A stretch of 64,000 nucleotides of DNA from Pseudomonas sp. BCA17 (lineage in GTDB: Bacteria > Pseudomonadota > Gammaproteobacteria > Pseudomonadales > Pseudomonadaceae), in assembly GCF_004519405.1 (NCBI RefSeq), contig NZ_SGWI01000010.1, forward strand, positions 148,682 to 212,681. The letters are read 5' to 3'. Of this stretch, positions 10,001 through 19,493 are shown in pieces. The number at the start of each line of letters is the position of its first letter. The first letter of the stretch is position 1. Under the pieces are notes generated by a model. That model worked only from the letters and a program-made list of their open reading frames with translations. It was not told the origin of the DNA and ran no database searches. The position numbers and the translations under genes are program-made.

Positions 10001-13000
10001 TCGACTGGGCGCAGCTCTATAGCGCGAACCGGCATCCTGCACGCATCAGCCTGCCGTGTTATGCCTTTGCCAAGGAACGCCACTGGCTGGAAGCACCGAC
10101 GATACCCGCCGTGGCAGAAGGCACGTTGCTCACGTACACCGAGCAATGGCTTTCGGTTGAGGAGCCGGTTGGGGGGACCGGGATCAAACGGGTGATCTGC
10201 CTGTTGACTGAGCCTCGTCTACGCCAACAACTGGCCCGCGAAATCCAAGCCCTGAGCCCGCACACCGAGCTGGTATTTATCGCTGCCGCTGACGCCAATG
10301 GCCGCGACGAGGAGGGCCATTACCGCGTTGCGGCGCACGACCCGCAGCAGTTGCAGCAAGGACTGCAACAGGCGCTGTCCGCTCACGGCGCAACCCGGAT
10401 TCTGTATCTGTGGGGCATGGATGATCGACGCTGGATCAGCGACAGCAGCCCAATAGTCGCCTTGCTCAAGGCCATGGCCGCCACCGCAACGCCCATCGAC
10501 CGCTTGCTGCTCGCTGGGCGGGCGGGCGATGTGCTTGAACGCTGTCACCTTGAGTCCTGGATCGGCATCGAACGCTCGCTTGGCGCGGTGATGGATTGCC
10601 CTGTCGAAGTGGCCATCGACTTGCCGCACCGTGACGCCGACGACAGTCGCTGGCTGCGCCGTGTGTGGCTGCAACTCAGCGGCAAAGCGGCCGGTAGCAG
10701 ATTGTACCAGGACATGCTGAGCCTGCGGCCTGTCTTGACGCCGACCCTCGCCGAGCCCACCGTCGAGCCGCTGACGCTGGAGCAACTCAATACGCTGCTG
10801 ATCACCGGTGGACTCGGCGAGCTGGGCTTGCTGCTGGCGAGCGAACTGTCGAACCAGGCCAGGCACCGCAGCAGCGGTCAACTGCATCTGCTGCTCAACG
10901 GTCGCTCGCCATTGTCGACGGCCACACAGGCGCGAATCGATGCGCTGAGCCATGAGCGTTGCAAGATTTTCCATGTGCAGGCCGATTGCGCCGACCGTAT
11001 CGCGATGACGGCTGCATTGGCCGAGATACTGCCGCAAAGCGGGTCCATCGACGGCCTGATCCATGCCGCCGGCCTCAAGGCCAGCGGCAGTGTATTTGTC
11101 AGTTCGGCGGCTGATTTCAACGCGGTGCTCAACGCCAAGATCAAGGCCACGCAGGTGCTGGGCGAGGTGCTGTCGGCGCAACCGCTGGCATTGATCTGCC
11201 ATTTCTCCTCAAGCTCGGCGTTGCTGGGGGATATGGGCGCATGCAGCTACGCAATGGCCAACCGTTTCCAGCAGGCCTATGCGCGTTATGTCCAGACCGG
11301 GCGCACGCGGCGGGTCGTGGCGATCAACTGGCCGCTGTGGCGTGATGGCGGCATGGCGGTGGGCGAGCGCGAGTCGACCGAGTTCTACCTCAAGTCCAGC
11401 GGCCAGCGGATGCTGGAAAGCACCGAAGGCCTGGCATTGCTGCGCCGGATTGTCAGCAGCGACGTCGAGCAGGTATTGGTGCTGGCCGGGCAACCGGCGC
11501 GGTTGCAGCAGATGGTCGCCGGGATCAATGAACCGACACCAAAAGCCACAGCTGAAACACCGTCAGTAAGTCCGGTACGCAACCCCGCGCACAGCCGTCC
11601 CGAACTCAAGGGTTTGAGCCTTGAGCGGTCGCTGCTGTGGGACCTGCGGGAGCTGGCGAGCCGGCCGCTGAATGCCGAACGCCAGACGCTCGGCGAAGAC
11701 ACCAATCTGGCCGATTTCGGTTTCGACTCCATCAGCCTGGCGGAGTATGCCGGTCTGCTGAGCCGGCACTTGGGCCTGAGGTTGACCCCGGAAGTGTTTT
11801 TCAGCCATTCGACCCTGGCAAAACTCGCTGCACATCTGTTGGCGCAGCATCGGCAGGCGGTTGAGGCCTGTTACGACAGTGCAGCGCCAACCGCGCCTGA
11901 GCCGGTGCGAGTGCCGACCAGCAACATCACCTCAAGCCCGAACGCCGACACCATCGCCATCATCGGCATCAGTGGTCGCTTCCCCGGCGCCCGCACGCCC
12001 GATGAGCTGTGGCAACTGCTGGCCGAAGGCCGCGACCTGGTCGGCGAAATATCGGCTGAGCGTTACGACTGGCGCGAGCATTATGGCGACCCGCGTGAGA
12101 ACCCGGCCAAGACCCGCTGCATCTGGATGGGCAGCGTGCCGGGGATCGGCGAATTTGATCCGCTGTTTTTCGAGATTTCACCGCGTGAGGCAAAAAACCT
12201 CGATCCCCGACAGCGTCTGCTGTTGCAGGAGTCCTGGAACGCCCTGGAAGACGCCGGTATCGGCCCGCGTCAGCTGGCAGCGCAGCGAGTCGGCATGTTC
12301 GTCGGCGTCGAGGAGGGCGACTTCCAGCGACTGGCCGGCGAGGAGAGCCTGACCTCCAGTCATAACGGCATTCTGGCGTCGCGGCTGGCGTACTTTCTGA
12401 ACCTCACCGGGCCGACCATGGCGATCAACACCGCCTGTTCGTCGGCGCTGGTGGCGCTGCATCAGGCGGCCTCCAGCCTGCGTAACCACGAATGCGAGAT
12501 GGTCATCGCCGCCGGCGTCAATCTGATCTTCTCGCCAGACGCCTTTATCGGCATGACCCAGGCCGGAATGCTGTCGCCGGATGGCAAATGCTTCACCTTC
12601 GATCACCGGGCCAACGGCATGGTGCCGGGCGAGGCAGTGTGCTGCGTGTTGCTCAAGCCGCTGTCCCGGGCCGAGGCCGATGGCGACCACATCTACGGGG
12701 TTCTGCGCGCCAGCGGCATCAACTACGACGGCAAGACCAACGGCATCACCGCGCCCAGCGGCGTTTCCCAGCAACGCCTGCTGGAAGACGTTTATCGCCG
12801 CGCCGGAATCGACACCCAGGCGGTGGACTACATCGTCACCCACGGCACTGGCACCCAACTGGGTGATCCGGTAGAAATCAACGCCCTCAACGATGCGTTC
12901 CGGGGCAATACGGCGGGCCATTGCGCGCTGACCTCGACCAAGACCAACCTGGGCCATACTTTTGCCGCCTCGGGGCTGGTCAGCGTCATCAGCCTGTTGC

Positions 13001-16000
13001 AGGCGTTGCGCCACGAAACCATTCCGGCCAGCCTGCATTGCGAGCAGGAAAACGACTATATCCAGTGGCAACAAAGTCCGTTCTACGTCAACAAGGCCAA
13101 CAAGGCCTGGCCGCAGGCAGGACGCGACAGCGAGCGAATCGGCGCGGTCAGTGCATTCGGCATGAGCGGCACCAACGTCCACGTCGTCTTGCAAAGCTAC
13201 AGCCCACAGCACGATGACGCGGCGCTACGGCGACCTTGCTACCTGCTGGTGCTCTCGGCCAAAACAGCCGAAGCCTTGCGGGAAAAAGCCGCGCAATTGA
13301 ACGTGGCGCTGGAGCAGGGCGGTTACCTTGATCAGCAGTTGCCGTCGATCAGCCATACGTTGCTCGAAGGCCGGCACCACTTCCGTTATCGCCTGGCCTT
13401 GGTGGCGGCGGACCTGGAAGAAGCGCGCTACGGCCTGCAACGTTATCTAGCCGGCGAAAAACGGCCCAACCTGTTTGGCGGCGAAGTCGAGCGCGAATTT
13501 GCCCCGCGCAAAACCGTTGCGCGTTATATCGAGCAGTTGCTGGACGACAGCCTCAGTGCCGATGAAAACGAGCTGCGCGAGCTGTTGTCAGGGCTGGCGG
13601 ACTGTTATCGCCAAGGCTATGACATCGACGGTCGGCGGCTGTTTGTGGCGACGCCGCCGCGTGTATCGCTGCCGGGTTATCCGTTTGCCCGCGAGCGTTA
13701 TTGGCCCGAAGTTCGTCAGCTCTCACAGCCCGATGCTGGCTCGGGTGTGGCGCGACTGCACCCGTTGCTGCATCGCAATATCTCGACCTTGGCACGTCAG
13801 TGTTTTGTCAGCCGCTTCAGCGGTCGCGAGACGTTTCTGGCCGATCACCGGATCGGCGAGCAGTTGATTTTCCCCGGCGCCGCTTATCTGGAAATGGCTC
13901 GCGAAGCGATTGTCCGGGCCAGTGAACTGCCAGCGCAGCACATCACGTTGCGCAACATGGTCTGGTTGCGGCCACTGGCCTTTGCGGTGGCCGGCGATAC
14001 TCGCGAGGTCGAGCTGTTCTGTGAGTTGACGCCCAGCGCCGGTGACAGCCTGTCCTTCAGGATTTACAGCTTCGATGGCACTGCGCAGCAACTGCACGCT
14101 CAGGGCGACGCGCTGCTGGCAACCGTTGCCGCCGCCACGCCGCCAGCGCTAGAGCTGGCGCAACTGGCGGCTGCCTGCAACCTCGGCGAGCGCAGCCATG
14201 AGGCGCTGTATCGCGACTTCGATGCCATTGGCGTGCATTACGGCAAAAGCTTTCGCGCGGCCGGGCAGATCCACATGGGTCGCGACCGGGTACTAGGCCA
14301 GTTGTCCGGAGCAGCGCTTGATCCGAAGATGGACGGCGTACTGCTGCCTCCGGGCATCCTTGACAGCGCGCTGCACATCGCCGCCTCGCTGGGCAGCGGG
14401 CAACAGGCTGCTGCCGAACCGGCGCTGCCGTTTGCCCTGGAAAGCCTGCGCCTGTATGGCTCGGTCGAACAATCGCTGCGCCTCGGGCCGCTGACGGTAA
14501 TCGCGACTCGACGTGCAATGCCAGACGGCGCGGCAATTGAGAAAATCGATCTGCAGATCTGCAACCACGCTGGCGAATGCCTGCTGCAACTGGAGGGCTT
14601 CAGCTCGCGCCGGACCGGCGCTGAACAGACACCGGCCCAGGTCACGCCGCAGCCCGGCGAAGCCCTTGGTCGCCTGATCCGCACCCCGTTCTGGCAGCCC
14701 CTCGACAGTCCCGGCGAAGCGCTGCCGGCTGATGTTCGGCCACACCTGTTGCTGTTGGGACTGCCGGATGCGGTGGTGGCCGAGTTGCGTCGGCAGTTCG
14801 GCGGTCAGGTCAGCGTCTTGCCCGGTGCGCCGGGCGAAACCAGTGCAGCGATTTACCAGACGGCGGCGCTGGCGCTGCTCAAGTCCTTGCAGCAACGGGA
14901 CGCCAAGGCGGGCGACTACCTGCAACTGTATGTCGGCCAAGGCCAGGATGACCTGCGCCTCAGTGCACTGGATGCGTTGCTGAGTACCGCGATGATTGAA
15001 AACTGCGAGTTGAAGGTCCGACTGGTGGCGGTGGACCCTGACATGGGCGACACGGCGATGAGTCTCGTGATCGCCGAGCAGAGCCGCTTCCATTGTCAGC
15101 AACGGGTGCGGATCTTCGCCAATGGCAGCCTCTACGGCAGTCAGTGGCGCGAGCTGGCCGCAGAATCGGCGCAACACCCTGAGCCGGGTCCATTTCGCGA
15201 TGCCGGTGTCTATGCGATCACGGGCGGTGCCGGCGGTCTCGGTCTGATCTTCGCTGAACAGATCGCCAGCAGTTGCCGCAACCCGGTGCTGTACCTGGCC
15301 GGGCGCTCGGTCCTGAGCTCGCCTGCGCAACAAAAGTTCGAGCAACTGGAAGCGCTCGGCGCCCGTGTGCTTTACCAGCCACTGGATGTCAGCGACACAG
15401 CGGCCGTCAGGCAGTGGATTGACGGCATTTACGCCGAACAGGGCGCCCTGCACGGGGTGATCCACAGCGCGGGGGTGATCCGCGACAGTCTGATCATGCA
15501 CAAGTCCGCCACTGACTTCGAACAGGTGCTGGCGGCGAAAGTGGCCGGTATCGAGGCGCTGGACCGGGCCATCGGTGAGCGGCCACTGGATTTTCTGCTG
15601 TGCTGTTCTTCCCAGGCGGCGCTGGGCAATCTGGGGCAGGCGGACTATGCCTGCGCCAATGCCTGGATGGACGCGTTCATGCACTACCGGCAGAACCTTG
15701 CTGCCGACGGCAAACGCAAGGGGCGCTCGCTGAGCATCAACTGGCCGCTGTGGCGCGGCGGCGGCATGCGCCTGGCGCCGGTGATCGAGCAGCAGATGCG
15801 CGAGCAGTTCGGCATCGTGCCCATGCCGCTGGAAGAAGGTATCGACAGCTTGCGGCAACTGTTGACGCACTCGGTCAGCGCGCAGGCCTGGGTGGTGTAT
15901 GGCGAGTCATCGCGGCTGGCGAGCATTGGCCAGACAACGCCTGCTCAACCTGCGGCAAAACCAGCGTCGCAACAGGCAAGCGCAACGACGAGCCTCAGCG

Positions 16001-19000
16001 ACAGTGAACTGCGAAAGCACATCGAAACCTTTGTCACCCGGATCATCGCCAAGGTCACCCAGATCGACGCAGCGAAAATCCATCCGGCGGAAAAATTCGA
16101 GGTCTATGGCTTCGATTCGATCATGGCGGTGGGCGTGACCAATGAGCTGGAAAAACACCTCGGCTCGCTGCCCAAGACCCTGCTGTTCGAGCACGTCAAC
16201 ATTGCCGGCATGGTCGATCATTTCGCGGTGAAATATCGCGACCGGTTTGCCGCGATGTTCGGTGGTGATGAGCCGCAGGCGGCGCCTGCGCCGGTCGTCC
16301 AGGCGCCTTCAAGTGAGCCAGTATTCAATCGTTTCGCACCTGTCACGCCTGCCTCCACTGTGCAGGTCGAAGACAGCGACCTGGCGCAATACGTCGCCGT
16401 GATCGGCCTGGGCGGTTATTACCCCGGCGCGGACAACATGGACCAGCTGTGGCAGAACCTCGCCAACGGCGTTGACAGCATGAGCGAGTTCCCTGCCGAG
16501 CGCTGGGACCACAGCAAGCTCTACTACAAGAACCGTGACGTGCTGGGCAAGACCACCTGCATCAACGGCTCGTTCATCAAGGACGTGGACAAGTTCGACT
16601 ACAGCTATTTCAAGATGCCCAAGGTCTATGCCGATCACATGTCGCCGGAAGTCAGGCTGTTTCTTCAAGCGGCGGTGCATACCTTCGAAGACGCCGGCTA
16701 TTCGCGTGAAACCCTGCAAAGCCGTTATGGCGGCAACGTCGGCGTGTTGCTGGGCGCCATGACCAACGACTATCACTACTACGGCTTCGAGCACAATTTG
16801 TCCGGTGGCGCCATCGCCTCCGGTTCGGGCATGGCCACCATCCCGATGACCGTGTCTTATTTCTACGGCCTGACCGGGCCGAGCCTGTTTATCGACACCA
16901 TGTGCTCGTCGTCCTCGACCTGCATCCACACCGCGTTCCAGATGCTGCGCCACGACGAGACCATGATGGTGCTGGCCGGCGGCCTGAACCTGATGTACCA
17001 CCCCTATACGGCGGTCAATACCTCACAGGGCAACTTCACCTCGATCACCTCCGAGTCGGTCAACAGCTATGGGGTGGGCGCCGACGGCACGGTGATCGGC
17101 GAAGGGGTCGGGGCGGTGCTGCTCAAGCGCCTGGACCGGGCGATTGCCGAGCGCGATCAGATCTACGGCGTGATCAAGGGCTCGGCCATCACCAATGCCG
17201 GTGAACGCAACGGTTTCAACGTGCCCAACCCGGACCTGCAAACCCTGGCAATCCGTCAGGCGATGGAGCAGGCCAAGGTGCACCCGTCGTCGATTTCCTA
17301 TGTCGAAGGGCATGGTTCGGGCACGCGGCTGGGGGATCCGATCGAAGTACTGGGGCTCAATAATGCGTTCAGCCGCGACACCGACGACAAGCAGTTCTGT
17401 TACCTCGGCTCGATCAAGTCGAACATCGGCCACCTGTTGGCCGCATCGGGCGTGGCCGGGCTGACCAAGACTCTGTTGCAACTCAAGCACGGGCAGATTG
17501 CGCCGTCGATCCATTCGGGCCTGCTCAATCAGGACATTGATTTCGCCGATACGCCGTTCATGGTGCCGCAGCAGTTGACGCAATGGCGGCGCCCGGAGCG
17601 CGTGATCAACGGCGAAAAACAACAGTTTCCACGCCGGGCCGGACTCACCTCGATTGCCGCCGGCGGCATGAACGCGCACATGATCGTCGAGGAGTATCCG
17701 CAGCCAGCGGACAGCGCCGGGCAGATTGTCGATGACCGCCTGGTGTTTGTGTTTTCGGTGCACAAGCTCTCGGTGCTGGTGGAAAACCTGGCCCGTTTCA
17801 GAGACTGGCTGGCGAGCAGCGAGGCGTTGCTGGCACAGATCGCCTATACGCTGCAGGTTGGCAAGAACAACCTGCGCAACCGCTTGGTCATCCGCTGTGA
17901 CAGCCGACAGGCGCTGCTGGACGCGCTGACCGCCTGTATCGACGGGCGGTACGGCAGCACGACGTTCTACCGCTTTCAGGAAACCGATGTGGCGCAGTTG
18001 CCAGACACGGACGGCCCATTGACATCGCTGCTGAGCCAGTGGCTGAGCGGCGACAATAATGTCGATTGGGCAGGCCTGTATGGCCAGCAGCCGCAGCGCA
18101 TCAGCCTGCCGGTCTACGCCTTCGAAAAGAACCGCTGCTGGTACACCGAGCCAGGCTACGAGTCGGCAATCATCAATCCACTGTCATTCACCCGAAAACT
18201 GCACCCACTGGTGGCCGAGAACTGCTCGACAACCCAACCGGGCGCGCTGTTTCGCACCGACTTCGTCCCGGCGCAATTGCTTGATTACGTTTACCGGGCG
18301 CCAGAGGGGCAGCGTATCAGCGCCTTCAACTTTGCCGACGTCGCGCTGGCGATGCCGGCGCTGGTGTCGCGGTTTGACGGGTGCACGCTGTCGGTGTCCT
18401 GCGCGTTCGAGCACTTTATCGCCGACTGGGCGACGGTCAGCGGGCTGGCGTACCGCTTGCTGGAAATTGACGAAGGGCAGCTGGAGCTGGAGTTCGATGT
18501 GCGGCGTCAGGGCGAGCAGTCGGTCAACCTGGGCTTTGCCCTGATCAACCCGTTGACCGGCAACGAACCCGCACTGGCGCAGTCGTTGCTGGACGCGGCC
18601 AGTGAACTGTTGAATGGGCGGTCGGGGCACAGTGGCGCTGCCGATGTCAGCCGGCGACTGGCGCAGGCCGGTTACGATTTTTCGCCCTATCTCGACAACG
18701 AAGGCGAGCGGGTCATCAGCCGCAGCGGCTTGTTGCTGGAAGGCCGGCCACCGGTCAATCGGCACAATCACCATGCCGACACTCTTCAACTGTCGCCGTA
18801 TCTGGCGACCACCCTCGACAAGGCGTTTTACCTGTTGCTCGAAGAGCTGGGGCTGCCACAAGGCCGGGTCATCGTGCGCAATATCGAGCAGCTGTGTTGC
18901 TACGAGCAGCCTGCTGGCCAGTTCTCGGTGATCCTGACGCGGATCGGGCTCAACGCTGATGCATTGGCGTTCAGCGTGCTGGTGCTGGATGAGCAGGCGC

Positions 19001-19413
19001 GGATTTGCCTCAAGGCTGATCGGGTCAGCCTGCATCTTGGCGCGCAGGAACTAGCCAATATCCGCCACGATCACCACTGGCTGGCAGGGACCGTTGCAGC
19101 AGTCGTTCGGCCATTGTCTGAGCCGACGACGCAGCCTGTCAGCACCCGTTTGCCAGCGCAGGACGGTGATGGCGAATCCGCCCTCAGCGAGCGGATTCTC
19201 GCGTTTATCCAGCAAGAGTTGCAGCACAAGCTGGGGTTTGCACCGCAGGAGATTGGCGAGTCGGCCCAAGTTCATGATCTGGGGCTGGACTCGATCATGG
19301 TGGTGCAACTGACGGACAGCGTGAACAAACGCTTCGGCACCAAACTGATGCCAGACCTGTTTTATGAAAAGCAGCAACTGGGCGAGCTGGCGGCAAAGCT
19401 GCAAGCCGTCTAG
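7081..19413 (+). CDS. rzxE: trans-AT PKS with terminal branching module (RzxE-like): DH*-ACP-KS-KR-ACP-KS-DH-KR-ACP-KS-B-ACP
   Basis: The chosen start is GTG at 7081, with GGAG six bases upstream; a TTG at 7045 has no such site. The product has 4110 residues. An N-terminal docking helix is followed by a DH-like domain with His67 but Asn223 at the catalytic Asp position, probably inactive. ACP1 has GLES with Ser355. KS1 has Cys599 and an intact HGTGT. KR1 and ACP2 (Ser1550) follow. KS2 has Cys1786. A DH (His2256, Asp2428), KR2 and ACP3 (Ser3013) come next. KS3 has Cys3275 and HGSGT. After KS3, residues of about 3703-4004 form a DH-fold-like domain without the catalytic His, then ACP4 (Ser4071). 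This KS-B-ACP ending matches the branching module described for RhiE, which adds a vinylogous C2 unit and forms a delta-lactone. There are no AT domains; RzxG should load it. Confidence 0.9.
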   Translation: MDSKIRVLHGKIQRQEISIEQAALEFEKLRFDARHDAAPRLIEAPPASAGLIAAAVYRHDEPCLRDHQFNRQQILLGLTYASLALEHGLGQLADGEALQLKKLTFAAPMALAAGEQLEVAIRAAQPGFEAVCRRTPLAPWQVVASGELSAVAVERQHVLPAELMASMTAVELTSIYQISEQIHIGESYRTLQALYQQADRSQALSRVSLSDARQYGLHPLLINSAFLTIVPLLAGEQLASHYIPLGIKSLTFHQRQAPATGWIQARLVKNSGELVLFDAELYGDDGALIAQFNGCSLKRLRGASLVDQAEPHAVEIAGSSAALEDYLLAQLHAIGASQVGKKQRQRNLMDLGLESMQLVNLAQRIASAALIELEPTVLFEYPSIAELATFLWQEHRAAFNPLLGEQGKTSEVAPVTEPGLMTELRAEQPQTDIAIIGMHGQFGEAADLDQFWRNIWQDLELIKQVPADHWDIAPWFDADPEAKDKTYSRWGSFIDDVDKFDAGFFNMSRREAQWMDPQVRLLLQSAYSSAENAGVIQRLRGSNTGVFIGSCFNEYVDKISELGLPMDPYIATGSGTIAANRISFWFDFKGPSLMFNTACSSSLVALHAACVALRNGECGMAFVGGSNLLLSSWHYRYFSAIRALSPTGRCHTFDARADGYVPGECVATLLLKPLAQALADGDPIHGVIKGSAALHGGYTPSLTAPSVAGEENVIVHAWQNAGIDPRTLSYIEAHGTGTRLGDPIEINALKRAFARYTDDRGFCHIGSVKANIGHTEGAAGIAGVLKVLQQMKHRKLPALGHFKEQNAHIKLEDSPLLIDTEGRDWPEQDTPRRAGISSFGFSGTNAHAVLEEYREQRAFATHQGQQVLVPVSARNEQRLQEQVLRLLDHLKQHTPDLAALAYTLQTGREAMAVRAIFTVDSLEQLQHQLQAWIAGERGGVVAAPVMSAEQALAAADLRQLAALWLAGADDEDTIDWAQLYSANRHPARISLPCYAFAKERHWLEAPTIPAVAEGTLLTYTEQWLSVEEPVGGTGIKRVICLLTEPRLRQQLAREIQALSPHTELVFIAAADANGRDEEGHYRVAAHDPQQLQQGLQQALSAHGATRILYLWGMDDRRWISDSSPIVALLKAMAATATPIDRLLLAGRAGDVLERCHLESWIGIERSLGAVMDCPVEVAIDLPHRDADDSRWLRRVWLQLSGKAAGSRLYQDMLSLRPVLTPTLAEPTVEPLTLEQLNTLLITGGLGELGLLLASELSNQARHRSSGQLHLLLNGRSPLSTATQARIDALSHERCKIFHVQADCADRIAMTAALAEILPQSGSIDGLIHAAGLKASGSVFVSSAADFNAVLNAKIKATQVLGEVLSAQPLALICHFSSSSALLGDMGACSYAMANRFQQAYARYVQTGRTRRVVAINWPLWRDGGMAVGERESTEFYLKSSGQRMLESTEGLALLRRIVSSDVEQVLVLAGQPARLQQMVAGINEPTPKATAETPSVSPVRNPAHSRPELKGLSLERSLLWDLRELASRPLNAERQTLGEDTNLADFGFDSISLAEYAGLLSRHLGLRLTPEVFFSHSTLAKLAAHLLAQHRQAVEACYDSAAPTAPEPVRVPTSNITSSPNADTIAIIGISGRFPGARTPDELWQLLAEGRDLVGEISAERYDWREHYGDPRENPAKTRCIWMGSVPGIGEFDPLFFEISPREAKNLDPRQRLLLQESWNALEDAGIGPRQLAAQRVGMFVGVEEGDFQRLAGEESLTSSHNGILASRLAYFLNLTGPTMAINTACSSALVALHQAASSLRNHECEMVIAAGVNLIFSPDAFIGMTQAGMLSPDGKCFTFDHRANGMVPGEAVCCVLLKPLSRAEADGDHIYGVLRASGINYDGKTNGITAPSGVSQQRLLEDVYRRAGIDTQAVDYIVTHGTGTQLGDPVEINALNDAFRGNTAGHCALTSTKTNLGHTFAASGLVSVISLLQALRHETIPASLHCEQENDYIQWQQSPFYVNKANKAWPQAGRDSERIGAVSAFGMSGTNVHVVLQSYSPQHDDAALRRPCYLLVLSAKTAEALREKAAQLNVALEQGGYLDQQLPSISHTLLEGRHHFRYRLALVAADLEEARYGLQRYLAGEKRPNLFGGEVEREFAPRKTVARYIEQLLDDSLSADENELRELLSGLADCYRQGYDIDGRRLFVATPPRVSLPGYPFARERYWPEVRQLSQPDAGSGVARLHPLLHRNISTLARQCFVSRFSGRETFLADHRIGEQLIFPGAAYLEMAREAIVRASELPAQHITLRNMVWLRPLAFAVAGDTREVELFCELTPSAGDSLSFRIYSFDGTAQQLHAQGDALLATVAAATPPALELAQLAAACNLGERSHEALYRDFDAIGVHYGKSFRAAGQIHMGRDRVLGQLSGAALDPKMDGVLLPPGILDSALHIAASLGSGQQAAAEPALPFALESLRLYGSVEQSLRLGPLTVIATRRAMPDGAAIEKIDLQICNHAGECLLQLEGFSSRRTGAEQTPAQVTPQPGEALGRLIRTPFWQPLDSPGEALPADVRPHLLLLGLPDAVVAELRRQFGGQVSVLPGAPGETSAAIYQTAALALLKSLQQRDAKAGDYLQLYVGQGQDDLRLSALDALLSTAMIENCELKVRLVAVDPDMGDTAMSLVIAEQSRFHCQQRVRIFANGSLYGSQWRELAAESAQHPEPGPFRDAGVYAITGGAGGLGLIFAEQIASSCRNPVLYLAGRSVLSSPAQQKFEQLEALGARVLYQPLDVSDTAAVRQWIDGIYAEQGALHGVIHSAGVIRDSLIMHKSATDFEQVLAAKVAGIEALDRAIGERPLDFLLCCSSQAALGNLGQADYACANAWMDAFMHYRQNLAADGKRKGRSLSINWPLWRGGGMRLAPVIEQQMREQFGIVPMPLEEGIDSLRQLLTHSVSAQAWVVYGESSRLASIGQTTPAQPAAKPASQQASATTSLSDSELRKHIETFVTRIIAKVTQIDAAKIHPAEKFEVYGFDSIMAVGVTNELEKHLGSLPKTLLFEHVNIAGMVDHFAVKYRDRFAAMFGGDEPQAAPAPVVQAPSSEPVFNRFAPVTPASTVQVEDSDLAQYVAVIGLGGYYPGADNMDQLWQNLANGVDSMSEFPAERWDHSKLYYKNRDVLGKTTCINGSFIKDVDKFDYSYFKMPKVYADHMSPEVRLFLQAAVHTFEDAGYSRETLQSRYGGNVGVLLGAMTNDYHYYGFEHNLSGGAIASGSGMATIPMTVSYFYGLTGPSLFIDTMCSSSSTCIHTAFQMLRHDETMMVLAGGLNLMYHPYTAVNTSQGNFTSITSESVNSYGVGADGTVIGEGVGAVLLKRLDRAIAERDQIYGVIKGSAITNAGERNGFNVPNPDLQTLAIRQAMEQAKVHPSSISYVEGHGSGTRLGDPIEVLGLNNAFSRDTDDKQFCYLGSIKSNIGHLLAASGVAGLTKTLLQLKHGQIAPSIHSGLLNQDIDFADTPFMVPQQLTQWRRPERVINGEKQQFPRRAGLTSIAAGGMNAHMIVEEYPQPADSAGQIVDDRLVFVFSVHKLSVLVENLARFRDWLASSEALLAQIAYTLQVGKNNLRNRLVIRCDSRQALLDALTACIDGRYGSTTFYRFQETDVAQLPDTDGPLTSLLSQWLSGDNNVDWAGLYGQQPQRISLPVYAFEKNRCWYTEPGYESAIINPLSFTRKLHPLVAENCSTTQPGALFRTDFVPAQLLDYVYRAPEGQRISAFNFADVALAMPALVSRFDGCTLSVSCAFEHFIADWATVSGLAYRLLEIDEGQLELEFDVRRQGEQSVNLGFALINPLTGNEPALAQSLLDAASELLNGRSGHSGAADVSRRLAQAGYDFSPYLDNEGERVISRSGLLLEGRPPVNRHNHHADTLQLSPYLATTLDKAFYLLLEELGLPQGRVIVRNIEQLCCYEQPAGQFSVILTRIGLNADALAFSVLVLDEQARICLKADRVSLHLGAQELANIRHDHHWLAGTVAAVVRPLSEPTTQPVSTRLPAQDGDGESALSERILAFIQQELQHKLGFAPQEIGESAQVHDLGLDSIMVVQLTDSVNKRFGTKLMPDLFYEKQQLGELAAKLQAV

Positions 19414-19493
19414 AAACCATTCAATTGATCTGAAGAGTTGACCCGGCAGGCGATGCCGCTGGGTAAACCAGGACGGTAAGGGCATTCAGAACA

